Under the pieces are notes generated by a model, which was not told the origin of the DNA, made no database searches, and was given only the letters and a program-made list of their open reading frames with translations. Source: Alnus glutinosa (Eukaryota; Streptophyta; Magnoliopsida; Fagales; Betulaceae). Taken from it: 64,000 bases of DNA. The stretch is taken from assembly GCF_958979055.1 (NCBI RefSeq), contig NC_084887.1, forward strand, positions 39,311,120 to 39,375,119. The letters run 5' to 3'. Shown here piece after piece: positions 47,553 through 59,732 of this stretch (position 1 is its first letter; every line of letters starts with the position of its first letter). The position numbers and the translations under genes were made by a program.

Positions 47553-48117
47553 TGTTGGTGAAATAATCAGCCCCAAAGACACGTAGGCCTAAAGTAGTAT
47601 CGGGGGCCGAGCCCATCGGGTCGGTCTGTCCAGATTAAACTTAAGTACAGGACCTGTCGTTATCTTCAAAAAGACTCATATCCCAAGTATATCGAGATAG
47701 ACTCATATCCCATCAAATATGAGATAAAGTAGCTAATAGTATGACATCAGATGAAGAGGTAGTGTCCTATTCAGTTTGGACTCTACTACCCAATTCAAAT
47801 TCAATGAAGATAAGACAAAAGACTCCTAATCAGATTATGCTCCACGCACTCCAGCAGTTTCATAATTGTGGACTGTGAGCCTATAAGTAAGACTACAACG
47901 TCAGGTATTTTAAAACATGTATATTTTCTAAGTTCTGAGATTTTAAGTACTCCTGAAAAGTCAATAAGTTTGTAACTGAATTAGGCATCGGAGTGGGGGT
48001 ATGGTTGGCATCCTCGACAAGCCGTTTATTATTTTGCAGATTACGAGAAGAGCAAATATCAAGGAAGGTTGATGAATCACAAGACGACACGTCACCGTAC
48101 TGGAAACTGTACCAACA
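47553..48117 (+). repeat. Left LTR of the LARD (565 bp)
   Basis: Direct repeat of 61369-61948 with TG...CA ends. It lacks a 15-bp duplication (TATGAAGATAAGGCT-like) present in the right copy. Confidence 0.9.
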
Positions 48118-48120
48118 GTT

Positions 48121-48138
48121 TGGCGCCGTCTGTGAGAA
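48121..48138 (+). other. LARD primer binding site
   Basis: TGGCGCCGTCTGTGAGAA starts three bases after the left LTR. The TGGCGCCGT start suits the Asp-type tRNA primer of many plant gypsy elements; the tRNA identity is from memory. Confidence 0.65.
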
Positions 48139-49899
48139 CGATGAATCGTTTCTTGCAACAACAAAAAAAATCCGCAACGGTGACTGCGCAATCAAAATTA
48201 AATTTGAAAATGTCTCTTCGTCAATAGAGAGATCTTCAGGATTAAGGTGCAATCCGTGTCAAGATAAAACAAAAGAAAATCTGGAATGTGGGTTGGCACA
48301 GATCTCATGGCTATTTCACGATTTGGGCTTTTCTTCGATCTCGATCAATCCACGGCTTTAGAAGAAATCAAGGGTTAGAAGAAACCATGGAGACCCAGAT
48401 TGGCATCCAACTAGCCACACCGAATTGGTGACTTACCTTCCTCAGGTAGTGGAAAAATCAAGACAAGTCTCCTTCAGGTCAACAAATCGGTATTACCCTC
48501 ATCAACAAGAGAACACAAAGCAGTATGTTGCACCCTCAATTGACTCCATCTTATCGGTCGCACTCATGGAGACCCAGAACCTCCAACCTTCGACGATTTT
48601 TGTGCATCAAAGAGAGAGGTACAGGGGCGTGAAAAGCTCGGTCTGTGGCCAGTAGACCCAAACCAGAATTCTGAGGTGGATCCATCCACAACGATGTACA
48701 ACTCAATTCCAAATTGAGCCATTAGATTTCAAAAGGTTTGGTGCCCATGATCCAAATAGCTGAAGGCTTGGCAAAGTGCAAACGATGGGTTCGGTCTCAC
48801 TGGGACGGTGGAGCCCTGAACGATCTCGAGGATTCATCCCAGAAACCTGGATAGAGCCCAGTCCCGACTGTGATCCACGGGACGTCAAAGTGTTCCAGTA
48901 CTGCGGGTTTCGCACAGTGGGAGGTTGGAACCCCAACGATTTGGAGATTTTCAAGTAAGATAAATGCTGATGGCTAGAAGACTCATAAACCGTGAACCTC
49001 CCTCCGAGACTCACCCAAAAAGTTCTGGACTTCCGAGGATCCAGACCTTCGAGGCAGCGGCGACTTGGAAGAGAAGGTGTTTGGATTAGGTTCCACGTGG
49101 CACGGATCGGTCGTGACCACAGGGTGTCCTTGAGCGCCGGGTTGTCATGGATCCACAAGCCCTTCAGGCCTGTGTGATGGGCGATCTTAGGCAGCAAAGT
49201 TCGAAACCAGCTTGTCTCCACCGCAAGACGGTAGTGACCTGATGAAGAGGAAGAAGCGTGGTGGGAGAACACATATGTTGCTAGTGGCAGTCGAGGAAGC
49301 GCCCTACGACATCATTCCGATGAAAGAACAGGCCGCAAGAGTTGTGCATCAGTGGATAGGAAGCGCCCGAGACTGGGAATTTCCGGAACCTCTAGAGTCT
49401 TGAAGAGAGCAGATAGTGGAGAATTTTTTAAGGAAAACCCAGAGATGCGATTGTCGGTGTAATACCGAGCTCGCATCTAGGCACTCCAAGAAGTTCTAGA
49501 AGCCTCCTCCACGAGGCCCTCTCGTCTGCAGAGCACCACGTCGAGTCCGGTTCTGGTAGGTGTAACGTCAAGGAGTGTGATGTCTTATCCGGTATCTGGG
49601 TCTTTGCATGGGCTTCCGGTGACTAGTTCACCTCGGAGGAAGAAGATGGAAACACGGTGCTGTGGACATAAACAGAATTTCAAAGTGTGGATTGTGGACA
49701 CACGGCGCTGTCAAGAAGGACCCGAATCAAATAAACAATCATGTGCCAAGAGCTCGGGTCACTGCCGAATGACCAAGGCATGACTTGCTAGTTCGGTCAT
49801 TCTTATGTTCAAAAGCCGGTTAAACCAATCTCGTTTGGTAATGTTCTAAGTGTTCAACATATGAATTCTAGACATGTCAAAAAAAAAAAAAAAAAGGGA
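48139..49899 (+). other. LARD internal sequence without recognisable coding
   Basis: Open frames on both strands, including a 189-codon minus frame at 48703-49272, show no gag, pol or other family motif. Treated as non-coding retroelement body. Confidence 0.5.
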
Positions 49900-50250
49900 A
49901 AAAGTATACTTTGAGGAGTTTTATCCCGAGGTGTCAAACCTCTGAAAAGTATGTTCCGAGGGTGTCCTACCGAGAAGAAAGTATACTCCAAGAAGTTTGA
50001 TCCCGAGGTGGCCACCCTCCAAAAGTTAGATCCGAGGGTGTTTTACCGAGGAGAAAAGTTAGATCCGAGTGTGTTCTACAGAGGAGAAAAGTTAGATCTG
50101 ATGGTGTTTTACCAAGAAGAAAAGTTAGATCCGAGGGTTTTCTACCGAGGCAACAAGTATGTACCGAGATGACACATACCGAGAGTATCATTCCGAGGGT
50201 ACTATCCCGAGGACCCTATGCCCGAGCTTCTAGTTCCAAAGGGCACACTC
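49900..50250 (+). repeat. Degenerate ~34-bp tandem array
   Basis: Units around AAAAGTTAGATCCGAGGGTG and TTTTACCGAGGAG, about eight to ten copies, decaying toward both ends. Confidence 0.8.
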
Positions 50251-51028
50251 CGAGTACCCCTTCAGATTTGCTATCCTTCGAAGTGCACATTCATGTGCCA
50301 AGGGACCAATCCAAACCGAGGGTCCAGTTTGAGGAACTCTCCCAAAGAGCCCCATATCGAGCGGCATGCAAGATGGGAAACTCTAAGTAAGACGGTTCAT
50401 CTTCATCGAATGCACCAGATAAGTTCATACTCTTCTTTTACAAACATAATTTATGTTGAAGTAAAAAAAAATGTTGGTTCTTATTTTATCAACCAGAAAA
50501 TTATATAAGCATGCACATGTACACTTTGCTGAAAATATATATGTTGATAAAATAGAATTCTTCTGCTACTGCAATAATTCATATTTGATGATTCCTGATG
50601 AAAGTCCATAAAATTTTTCGTTGGGAGTCAACCCACAAAATTGTCTCTTTATCACGGATCTTTCATCAAAAATTGGATTGTTGTACTAAGCAAAATAGAC
50701 TCATGTGTTGAGACCTCACTCATGTCATGAGTACAAGGATCACAAAGTCATCCCAATAGATGACAAAAGAATATAGTGCCACTTTGCATTTTGCTGTTTG
50801 ATTTTAGTATATGCAGTACTTTGTTAACCATTTTCGCAAAAAAGATACGAGGAGACAACCCCTACAACAAATCGTACAAGGAAAAGTCTCTCGGTTAGTC
50901 CAACATCGAGAGCCAAGGAGACAACCCTGCATAGAAAACAATGCAAGTCTCTCAGTTAATGTCAAAGGAAGAATAAAGCACTTCTTCATCAAACTTCTCC
51001 AAAAATGATCAAGCTACATCAACATCCA

Positions 51029-51262
51029 CCCGACTCCCTCCCCAAAAACCACGGTCGAGTATTGGAAGGATACCCAGGGGACTATCTGCCCGACTCCCTC
51101 CCCAAAACACTCGGTCAAGTATTGGAGGGATACCCAGGGGACTATCCACCCGACTTCCTCCCCAAAAAACTTGGTCCAGTATTGGAGGAATACCCAGGGG
51201 ACTATCTACCCGACTTCCTCCCTAAAAAACTCGGTTGAGTATTGGAGGGATACCCAGGGTAC
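51029..51262 (+). repeat. 60-bp tandem repeat, four copies
   Basis: CCCGACTCCCTCCCCAAAA...GAGTATTGGAAGGATACCCAG repeats with an exact 60-bp period at 51029, 51089, 51149 and 51209. Confidence 0.93.
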
Positions 51263-51413
51263 CTGACTACCCACCTAAGTTAAAGGTGGGAGCTCGGCAA
51301 AAGATATGGATAAAGATAAGGAGATGAAAGACCAAGCTCTCAGACTCATATCTCAAAGAAAGTATCTCGGAACAAGATATGAGGAAAAAACCTCTTTAAA
51401 AAATCAAGTAAGT

Positions 51414-51715
51414 TTCAAAACCCTCGGGGGTACAAGTTTCAAGTAAAGTTCTATAAGTTTCAAATAAAGTTCAAGTTTCAAGTAAAGTTCTATAAGTTTC
51501 AAATAAAGTTTAAGTTTCAAGTAAAGTTCTACAAGTTTCAAGTAAAGTTCTATAAGTTTCAAATAAAGTTCAAGTTTCAAGTAAAATTCTATTAGTTTCA
51601 AATAAAGTTTAAGTTTCAAGTAAAGTTCTACAAGTTTCAAGTAAAGTTCTATAAGTTTCAAATAAAGTTCAAGTTTCAAGTAAAGTTCTACAAGTTTCAA
51701 ATAAAGTGCAAGTTT
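51414..51715 (+). repeat. Short-unit tandem array (AAGTTTCAARTAAAGTT)
   Basis: About 17 copies of an ~18-bp unit, arranged in a higher-order pattern of alternating AAGTTCTATAAG and AAGTTCAAG joints. It leaves the minus strand open as a Leu/Lys/Tyr repeat, which is a by-product. Confidence 0.9.
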
Positions 51716-52029
51716 AAAATCCTCTTAGTCAAAACTTACACAAACCGCTTGTTTGTACAAGTTTTGGGGTACAAGTTTTACAAGTTTTAACTCTCGTGGG
51801 TAAATTTAAAAAACCCTCGAGGGGTACAAGTTTAAAAAGTTTGACAAGTTTTAACCCTCGGGGGCAAAGTTCAAAAACCTCTCGGGGGGTACAAGTTTCA
51901 AATTCCTTAGTCAAAACTTACATAAATTGTTTGTTTGTTCAAGTTGGGGGTACCAGTTTGAAAAAAGAAAAATCCTTCGGTAAAAACTTACACAAACAGA
52001 TTGTTTGTTCAAGTTTTGGGGGGTAACTT

Positions 52030-53307
52030 TGAAAAATAAAGAGACTTCTAATTTTAACAAGTGTCTGTGAACAGTGTGCAACAAAATATTAAATGCGGAA
52101 GTAAAGGAGGCAAATATTTTGTTGACGAAGTGGAAACTCAATTAAGAGAAAAACCACTCCAGGGCAGCCAAACCCAGGATATCCACTATTCAGAAGACAC
52201 AGCTAGTTACAAAGTAGTAGCACTCACATACCCCTGATGCAGTGGTCGTAACTTGAACTCTAACGTGTAACCCAACACGAACGCCTCCTAACCAAGTCTC
52301 CTACCTGAAGGGGTCTTAAATGGAATTCTTTACCTTGGGGCCAACCCCTAAGATAAACTTCAGTTTAAGCGCAACAACAGCACACATCAACTGCTTCAGA
52401 GAGATCAACTCAGCTCAATGGACTCACAACATAGCTCTCTAAGCACTAGTGGAATTCAATACTGAATTCTTGCAGTTCTCAAGCCTAGGGACCTCTATTT
52501 ATTGGCTGACAGTTCAAGTGAGCGTCTGGCTTGATAAAACTAGGCCCCGTTTGGAAGGTGGTCATAGGCCGTCCGGATGGACAACTGTGCGACCGAAATT
52601 TCAAAAATTTCGCTGAATATTGTTCTTGTTTGAGACCCACGTCCGGACGGTGTTGCCCTGTCGTACGGACAGTCGCACGTCCCGCTGCAAGTAATTTCCA
52701 TATAGAGGCTTCGCGTGTCCAGACCAGGAGGATGGTCGTCCCGACGGTTGATGTGATGCACGCAATTTTCATATCTGATGCTCGCGTGTCCGGACCATGC
52801 TGACTGGCGTCCGGACGTCTGGATTTGAATTGGGATACTTGCCTTATGGATGAGCGCATCCGGACGAGAATCCACGTCGTCTGGACGGTTTCAGCAATCT
52901 TTTCATATCTGTGTTTTGGAAAGAAATCCTGAAGCTTTGGTCGAACACTGAGGGTCGTCTGGACGGGCTGCTGAATCGTTCAGATGGGTGCAAGCTGGAG
53001 CAGTTCAAAGCTTCTCGACACGGAGGAAGGTCCGGATGGGAATCCACGTCGTCCGGACGGATGATGCTTCAGTCTGATGTGCGTCCGGATGGTATGACAC
53101 GTCATCCGGACGGCTGGTACTTTGGACAGCTGGGCGTCCGGATGGTATGACACGTCGTCCGAACAGCTGGCAGGGAATCAAATTTTTTGACTTCCAGACT
53201 GTGCAAAATTTTTTGGAAACACTTCTGAATAGTGGAATCCCTGTTAAAAAGCATCATTACAATGAAGTGATTTTGTCTAACAAAATGTGGCCAATTACAA
53301 ACTAACA
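52030..53307 (-). repeat. 3' LTR of the copia element (left copy, 1278 bp)
   Basis: Direct repeat of 56918-58175. The inner edge has a purine tract on the minus strand (ATGGGGAGTT). It is rich in TCCGGA palindromes, many decayed to TCCGGATGG or TCTGGACGG forms. Confidence 0.88.
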
Positions 53308-55719
53308 AACTCCCCATTTGGCCATTATGGGACAAAAATTACTCCCATTTTTTTGTCACAAAAGGACAAAGGGTAAAACAGAGTAAGAAGAAAAACAAAA
53401 AATTACTCCACCTAAGTGTCTCAGAAGGACAAGGGTAAATAGAGTAATAATATCCACAGACAAAAACGTTCTAAAATTCAAAACCATAGGAAAATAGAGA
53501 AGAGCCTGCAAGTGGCCCAAAAGAGTGGAACAAAAATCCTTCAAGTACCAAAGCCTGTTGATCCATTGAAATCAAGTAACGAAGAGAAATCCGTATAAAA
53601 AGCTGGATTTGTACTACTTCGGCTTCTAGCTCAAGAAGCCGGGAACTATGGACTAAAAAATCTTCAATCTCTTGATTTTGCAAAGCTTGAAACTGATTAT
53701 CCGCAGATTGACATCCTCTAGGCAACTGGTCTGCTAGATAAATGAGGAGATTCACCATTGAACCTCTAACTGATAAAAATCCAGGGGAATGCTACGGAAG
53801 GCTCTGCATGAGCTAGAGGAAAAAACTCATCTTAATCCTGAGACCTTTGAAATTTGAACATCTAATTTCACCAACAGTCAATTTTTCAAAGGATCCATCT
53901 ATCAGATATTGTCCTGGGAGCTACTGGACAACATATTTCTGAAAAGATTTAAACAGAAATATTTCCAAAAATAACACCACAAAGAAATATTAGATCATGT
54001 TAGTCCCAGAAAGAAAGTGGTATTATGACAGATGTCAATTGGATGCCCAAGAATTACAAAAACAAAGATCGCAATCCAAATGACCCAGATATATCAATAT
54101 CAACCCAACAGACAGACATAATAGGATTTTCATGCACACTATCTCAAGAAAATATCCCAACAAATATTTCAATATTCTAAAAGCACAAAAACTTAAAAGA
54201 ATAACGGAAGGCACAATGAAGATCATGGGATGAGAAGAGATGTGCAAAGAATGCCAAAATCTCGAGAGAAATCCACGAGAAAAACACACAACATGCCATG
54301 ATAAATCAATAAAAATATAAAGATGTGTGTATGGCAGAGAAAGAGACGCAAGTCTTAAACCTGTAGAGATCCCGTCCTTACGTGTCACTTAACCGTTCGG
54401 ATGGTAACTGCTAGGTCGGCATATGGCAAGACTGCTTTCATCTGGACGTAAGAATAGGTCGGTTCGGACGCTTCACACTGAAATCTGAAACTGGAGAAAA
54501 ATTTGCAGAAAAATATTTTTCCCTAAAGTTAGCTTCAGAACACGCATGTATAATCAACTGATAAAACAGTCAAATAGCATTGCAAAAATATGCAAAGATA
54601 TAAATGAGAGTTAAGTATTCAATTCACACAAATTTTCCTGCAGATAGAAATTTTAAATAGTTTATTCAACTCATGCAATGGGTGCGTGTGTGTGAAGACT
54701 TTTCCCAAAAGGTATGAATGTAACTGATATGACAAAAAGCAACTAGATTTTCTAGACAAGAGAGAAAATCAATGAAAGATCAGTCAAAAGTCAAACCTTA
54801 TTAATTACTAGGACCTAGCCACCCTCATCTGATACACTCCCCCTAAGATGCAGCACCTAATTGTTTTACTTGTACCATGAAGGACAAGGCTTATTTCAGC
54901 ACAGAAGCAGTGAATATAAGCATTTAGCACAGAAAACTGAAGAGTTACTGCTTGATTCTAGTTGGTGCTGCAATCTAGAGAGAATGCTAGAATTTTAGGC
55001 TCTAGGTTCAACTAGCATGTGGTCAATTTGACCATCTTAATCAAAGACATCTCTCTCATTAGAATTTTTAGAAGTAAGAAGTCAGAGAGGAAAATTATGT
55101 ACCTTAGGGGAGCCTTGGATAGTGCACATTTTCATCGCATAAGGAAAGTAACTATCTATCATTAAGATGCAACAGGAAAACTTAGCAGATATCATGCATA
55201 AACTCTCAATCATATATAAGCATATTTAATCAATGCACTATGAACTGAGATATCAGGCAAAAACACATGCAATATTTGAAAAGCTATCAAGAGAAAAAAA
55301 AAAAAAAAAAAAAAAAAAATTCCTACATCTTCTCCCCAATTTTTTTTTTCTTTTTTTGTTGAAAAAAATGAGACAGAAAAAAAACAAGAACATGCTTATG
55401 GAAAAGGAAATAACATCTAGTCCCAGCATGTAAGGTAAAACCAAACCTATCCTCATAAAGAGAGGTTTAGAAATACCAAAACAGGAAAGCAGTCGCCCAA
55501 CGTGCTTTTAACTGTTATCCCCCAAAAAAAAAAATCTGCAGATATTTCTCAAGACAACAAGAGAAAATATGGGGGATAAAATAAGCAGTTCCTTAAACAA
55601 AATGCAAGGCATGAATAAGATATGCCAAGATAGACAATGCAATGCAAACATACCTGACATGCATTAGGATTTAGGAACCAAAATCCTAGGCATGAGAGAC
55701 ATCACCTACTAGGTGAGTC
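53308..55719 (-). other. Copia internal region without coding domains
   Basis: Scattered short open frames only, plus a poly(A) run at about 55292-55319. No polymerase motif found in any frame. It represents the pol-deleted part. Confidence 0.55.
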
Positions 55720-56854
55720 GACTCCCCCTCAAGGGGTAAATGGTCTCATCCTTCTTGACCCATACCTGCTTAACCCGTGGAGATGGTTTGCGGGCCATGT
55801 CCATGTTGGCCATACTCCTTAGTATACCTTGTATTAGGCTCAGCAACCATTCATAGCCATGGCTGCCATTGGGCTTCTGCGGCTTTCTCTTGCAGCGCCT
55901 TGATTTATTCTTCTTTGGTTTGCCGCTCTAATTGGCAGGAACAAACTTTTGCTGATGCCATGGAGCCTGAAGAGCCATCGGAGGTATAGTGCCTGATGTA
56001 ACTCTTGTTGGCAGCTTCCTCTGAACCTTCAACTTCTAGAGCTGTGGACATTTGGATCGAATGTGACCGGTGATGCCGCAGTGATGACAGGTAGGCAGAC
56101 TTCTTTTGTTTGAATGCTTCTTGACATTCTCTGCAGAATTATGATTAGTATTCTTACAAATAACATTGCCCTTACCTTTTGTATGTCTCCTATGAGGAGG
56201 GACATATTTAGATGAGGAAGAATCTTCAATTTCACTTTTTCTCAGTACATCCTGCTTAATCCAAGGCCTATGATGTTTCAACAAATAACAATTTGGTATA
56301 ATATGACCAATTTTTCCACAATTGTAACAAGTAGGAACAAATTTACCTCGTGTTCCTAATTCCTTAGATTTTGGCTTCACACAATTATTCAAGCAAGACT
56401 TTTCAGAACAAGCTGCATATACTATCACAGGCTTAATATCAACAGAATCTAATTCAAAATCAGAAGCATGTGAAGTAGAAGTACTCATATCATCAACAAT
56501 TAAAGCAGGCTTGTTAGAAATATTTGAATGAATACAAAGCATACTCTTCAAATTATCACTTGAGAATTTTTTCAAGAGATCTTCAGATTCTTTTAATTTA
56601 TTCTCAAATGTATCAATAATGTCAAATAGCATGGTATTCTCAGATTTCAAATAGCCAATCAAAGCATGTGATTCAAATAATTGAACAATCAAAGATTCTT
56701 TTTCTTGCTTCACCTTTTTAAGCTCTTTATGAGAAACTTTAGAATGTTGAGCATTCTTCAATTTATTAAAAACTTTAAAGAGCTTAATATCAGAATCCTC
56801 ATTAGATAACTGAGAAGGATTCATGATAAAAGGTGTAAAAAAAATAGAAGTCAC
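55720..56854 (-). pseudogene. SIRE-type gag, C-terminal half
   Basis: The minus-strand frame (56854 to 56036) has an N-terminal coiled-coil-like segment (KELKKVKQEKESLIVQLFES, NKLKESEDLLKKFSS). Two CCHC knuckles follow: CYNCGKIGHIIPNC, and CHHCGITGHIRSKC just before a stop. The same protein resumes after the stop (PWHQQKFVPAN, RVKQVWVKKDETI) to about 55720. The N-terminal capsid half is absent. Nucleic-acid binding by the knuckles would be its residual function. Confidence 0.8.
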
Positions 56855-56903
56855 AAGAGATGAGGATCACACTCAGGAAATAAATCCTTAACAGAGTGTA
56901 CCC

Positions 56904-56915
56904 GCTCTGATACCA
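56904..56915 (-). other. Primer binding site of the copia element
   Basis: Reverse complement reads TGGTATCAGAGC, initiator-Met type, two bases from the right LTR. Confidence 0.88.
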
Positions 56916-56917
56916 AT

Positions 56918-58175
56918 TGAAAAATAAAGAGACTTCTAATTTTAATAAGTGTGTGTGAACAGTGTGCAACAAAATATTAAATATGGAATTAAAGGAGATA
57001 AATATTTTGTTGACGAAGTGAAAACTCAATTGAGAGAAAAACCACTCCAGGGCAGCCAAACCCAGGATATCCACTATTCAGAAGACAAAGCTAGTAACAA
57101 AGTAGTAGTACTCACATACCCTTGATACAGTGGTCGCACCTTGAACTCTAACGTATAACCCAACATGAACACCTCCCAACCAAGTCTCCTACCTGAAGGG
57201 GTCTTAAATGGAATTCTTTACCTTGGGGCCAACCCCTAAGATAGACTTCAGTTTAAGTGCAACAATAGCACACAGAGCAACGGCTTCAGAGAGATCAACT
57301 CAGCTCAATGGACTCACAATATAGCTCTCTAAGCACTAGTGGAATTCAATACCGAATTCTTGCAGTTCTTAAGCCTAGGGGCCTCTATTTTTAGGCTGAC
57401 AATTCAAATGAGCGTCTGGCTTGATAAAACTGGGCGCCGTCCGAACAGTGGTCATAGGCCGTCCAGACGGACAACTGTGCGACAGAAATTTCAAAAATTT
57501 CGCTAAATATCTTTCCTGTTTGAGACCCGCGTCCAGACGATGTTGCCCTGTCGTCCGGACAATCGCACATCCGCTGCAAGTAATTTCCATATAGAGGCTT
57601 CGCGGGTCCGGACCAGGAGGATGGTTGTCCGGACGGTTGATGTGATGCATGCAATTTTCATATCTAATGCTCGCGCATCCGGACCATGCTGACTGGCGTC
57701 CGGACGTCTGGATTTGAATTGCGATACTTACCTTATGGATGAGCGCGTCCGGACAGGAATCCACGTCGTCTGGACGGTTGCATCAATCTTTCCATATCTG
57801 TGTTTTGGAAAGAAATCGTGAAACTTTGGTTGAACACTAAGGGTCCTCTAGACAGGCTGCTGAATCGTCCGGACAGGTGCAAGCTGGAGCAGTTCGAAGC
57901 TTCTTGACACAGAGGAATGTCCGGACGGGAATCCATGTTGTCCGGATGGATGATACTTTAGTCTGATGTGCGTCTAGACGGTATGACACGTCGTCCGGAC
58001 GGCTGATGCTTTGGACAACTGGGCGTCCGGACGACTGGCAGGGAACCGAATTTTCTGACTTGCAGACTGTGCTGAATCTTCTGGAAACACTTATGAATAG
58101 CGGAATCCCTGTTAAAAAGCATCATTACAATGAAGTGATTTTGGCCAACAGAATGTGACCAATTACAAACTAACA
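56918..58175 (-). repeat. 5' LTR of the copia element (right copy, 1258 bp)
   Basis: Direct repeat of the left copy. It holds about ten TCCGGA cores, more of them intact than in the left copy. Confidence 0.88.
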
Positions 58176-58204
58176 AACTCTAGTATAAAAAGTAAAGATC
58201 CATT

Positions 58205-59360
58205 TCAAAAAGAAAGTTCAAGATTTTTTCCTCCTAGTCACGGAGATCGAAAAAAAGATTTTTCCCTCCTAGTCCCAGAGGTCGAAACAAAATATTTTTC
58301 CTCCTAGTCACGGAGGTCAAAACAAAAATATTTTCCCTCCTAGTTTCGGAGGTCAAAACAAAAGATTTTTCCCTCCTAGTCCCAGAGGTCGAAACAAAAG
58401 ATTTTTCCCTCTTAGTCCCGGAGGTCGAAACAAAATATTTTTCCTACTAATCACAGAGGTCAAAACAAAATATTTTTCCCTCCTAATCTCAGAGGTCGAA
58501 ACAAAATAATTTTCCTCATAGTCACGGAGGTCAAAACAAAATATTTTTCCTCCTAGTCCCGGAGGTCAAAACAAAATATTTTTCCTCCTAGTCCCGGAGG
58601 TCGAAACAAAAGATTTTTCCTTCCTAGTCCCGGAGGTCAAAACAAAAGATTTTTCCTCCTAGTACAGGAGGTCGAAACAAAATATTTTTCCTCCTAGTCA
58701 CAGAGGTCAAAACAAAATATTTTTCCTCGTAGTCCCGAAGGTCGAAACAAAAGATTTTTCCCTCCTACACCGGTCGAAACAAAATATTTTTCCTCCTAGT
58801 CACAGAGGTCGAAACAAAATATTTTTCCTCCTAGTCACGGAGGTCGAAACAAAATATTTTTCCCTCCTAGTCCTGGAGGTCGAAACAAAATTTTTGTCCT
58901 CCTAGTCACGGAGGTCGAAACAATGATTTTTCCCTCCTAGTCCCAGAGGTCGAATCAAAATATTTTTCCTCCTAGTCACGAAGGTCGAAACAAAAGATTT
59001 TTTCCTCCTAGTCCCAGAGGTTGAAACAAAATATTTTTCCTCCTAGTCACGGAGGTCAAAACAAAAGATTTTTCCCTCCTAGTCCCAGAGGTCGAAACAA
59101 AATATTTTTCTTCCTAGTCTCGGAAGTCAAAACAAAATATTTTTCCTCCTAGTCCCGGAGTTCGAAACAAAATATTTTTCCTCCTAGTCTTGGAGGTTGA
59201 AACAAAATATTTTTCCTCATAGTCACGAAGGTCAAAACAAAATATTTTTCCTCCTAGTCCTGGAGGTTGAAACAAAATATTTTTCCTCCTAGTCACGGAG
59301 GCCAAAACAAAAAATCTTTTCCTCCTAGTCTCAGAGGTTGAACAAAATATTTTTCCATCC
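58205..59360 (+). repeat. ~36-bp tandem array, about 30 copies
   Basis: Units of TTTTTCCTCCTAGTC(A/C)CGG plus AGGTCGAAACAAAATA with frequent single-base variation. It lies in the 3' part of the LARD. Confidence 0.95.
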
Positions 59361-59732
59361 TCCTCGATCATAACTTACGCAAACCGATTGTTTGTTCAAG
59401 TTGTTAGAAGATAAGTCATAATTGATTCGTTATGAGAAATCTTTTTCCATATCAAAGAATTCAAAATTTAAAAAGTTCAAAAACAAAGATATTCATAGGT
59501 GAAACCAAGCTACATGGTGTTCAGATTAGAAGATTCGATATGCCAAGTACAAAACCTCGAGCCGGCATAAGCATCGGGCCACCATAAGCCCCTAGCCGCT
59601 ATAAGTCTCGGACAACTAAAGCCTCTGCGCCAGTCTGAGCCTCCGAAGCCACGTAGACTCATTTGAAGAGATCACTTCGCTGCCTGAGCACCTCGAGCTA
59701 TGTATCACCTCGGTGCCTGAGTACCTCGAGAC

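Larger units (their letters stand above)
52030..58175 (-). mobile_element. SIRE-like copia retrotransposon, pol deleted, nested in the LARD
   Basis: Long direct repeats at 52030-53307 and 56918-58175 begin TGAAAAATAAAGAGAC and end ACAAACTAACA. The flanks are AACTT/AACTC (4 of 5). The primer site lies beside the right LTR on the minus strand (plus-strand GCTCTGATACCA at 56904-56915), fixing orientation. Next comes a gag remnant with two zinc knuckles. The 2.3 kb that follows has no protease, integrase or RT. A GGGGGAGTG motif (about 54837, minus strand) resembles the region downstream of pol in related elements. Non-autonomous derivative. Confidence 0.88.

Noticed and set aside
48703..49272. 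189-codon minus-strand frame in the LARD
   Set aside because: No gag, pol or other motif; composition and opposite orientation suggest chance.
51404..51700. Minus-strand Leu/Lys/Tyr repeat protein frame
   Set aside because: By-product of an 18-bp tandem array within a retroelement.
58205..59360. CRISPR-like spacing of the ~36-bp repeats
   Set aside because: Repeats are contiguous without unique spacers, the DNA is plant nuclear, and the array lies in a retroelement.
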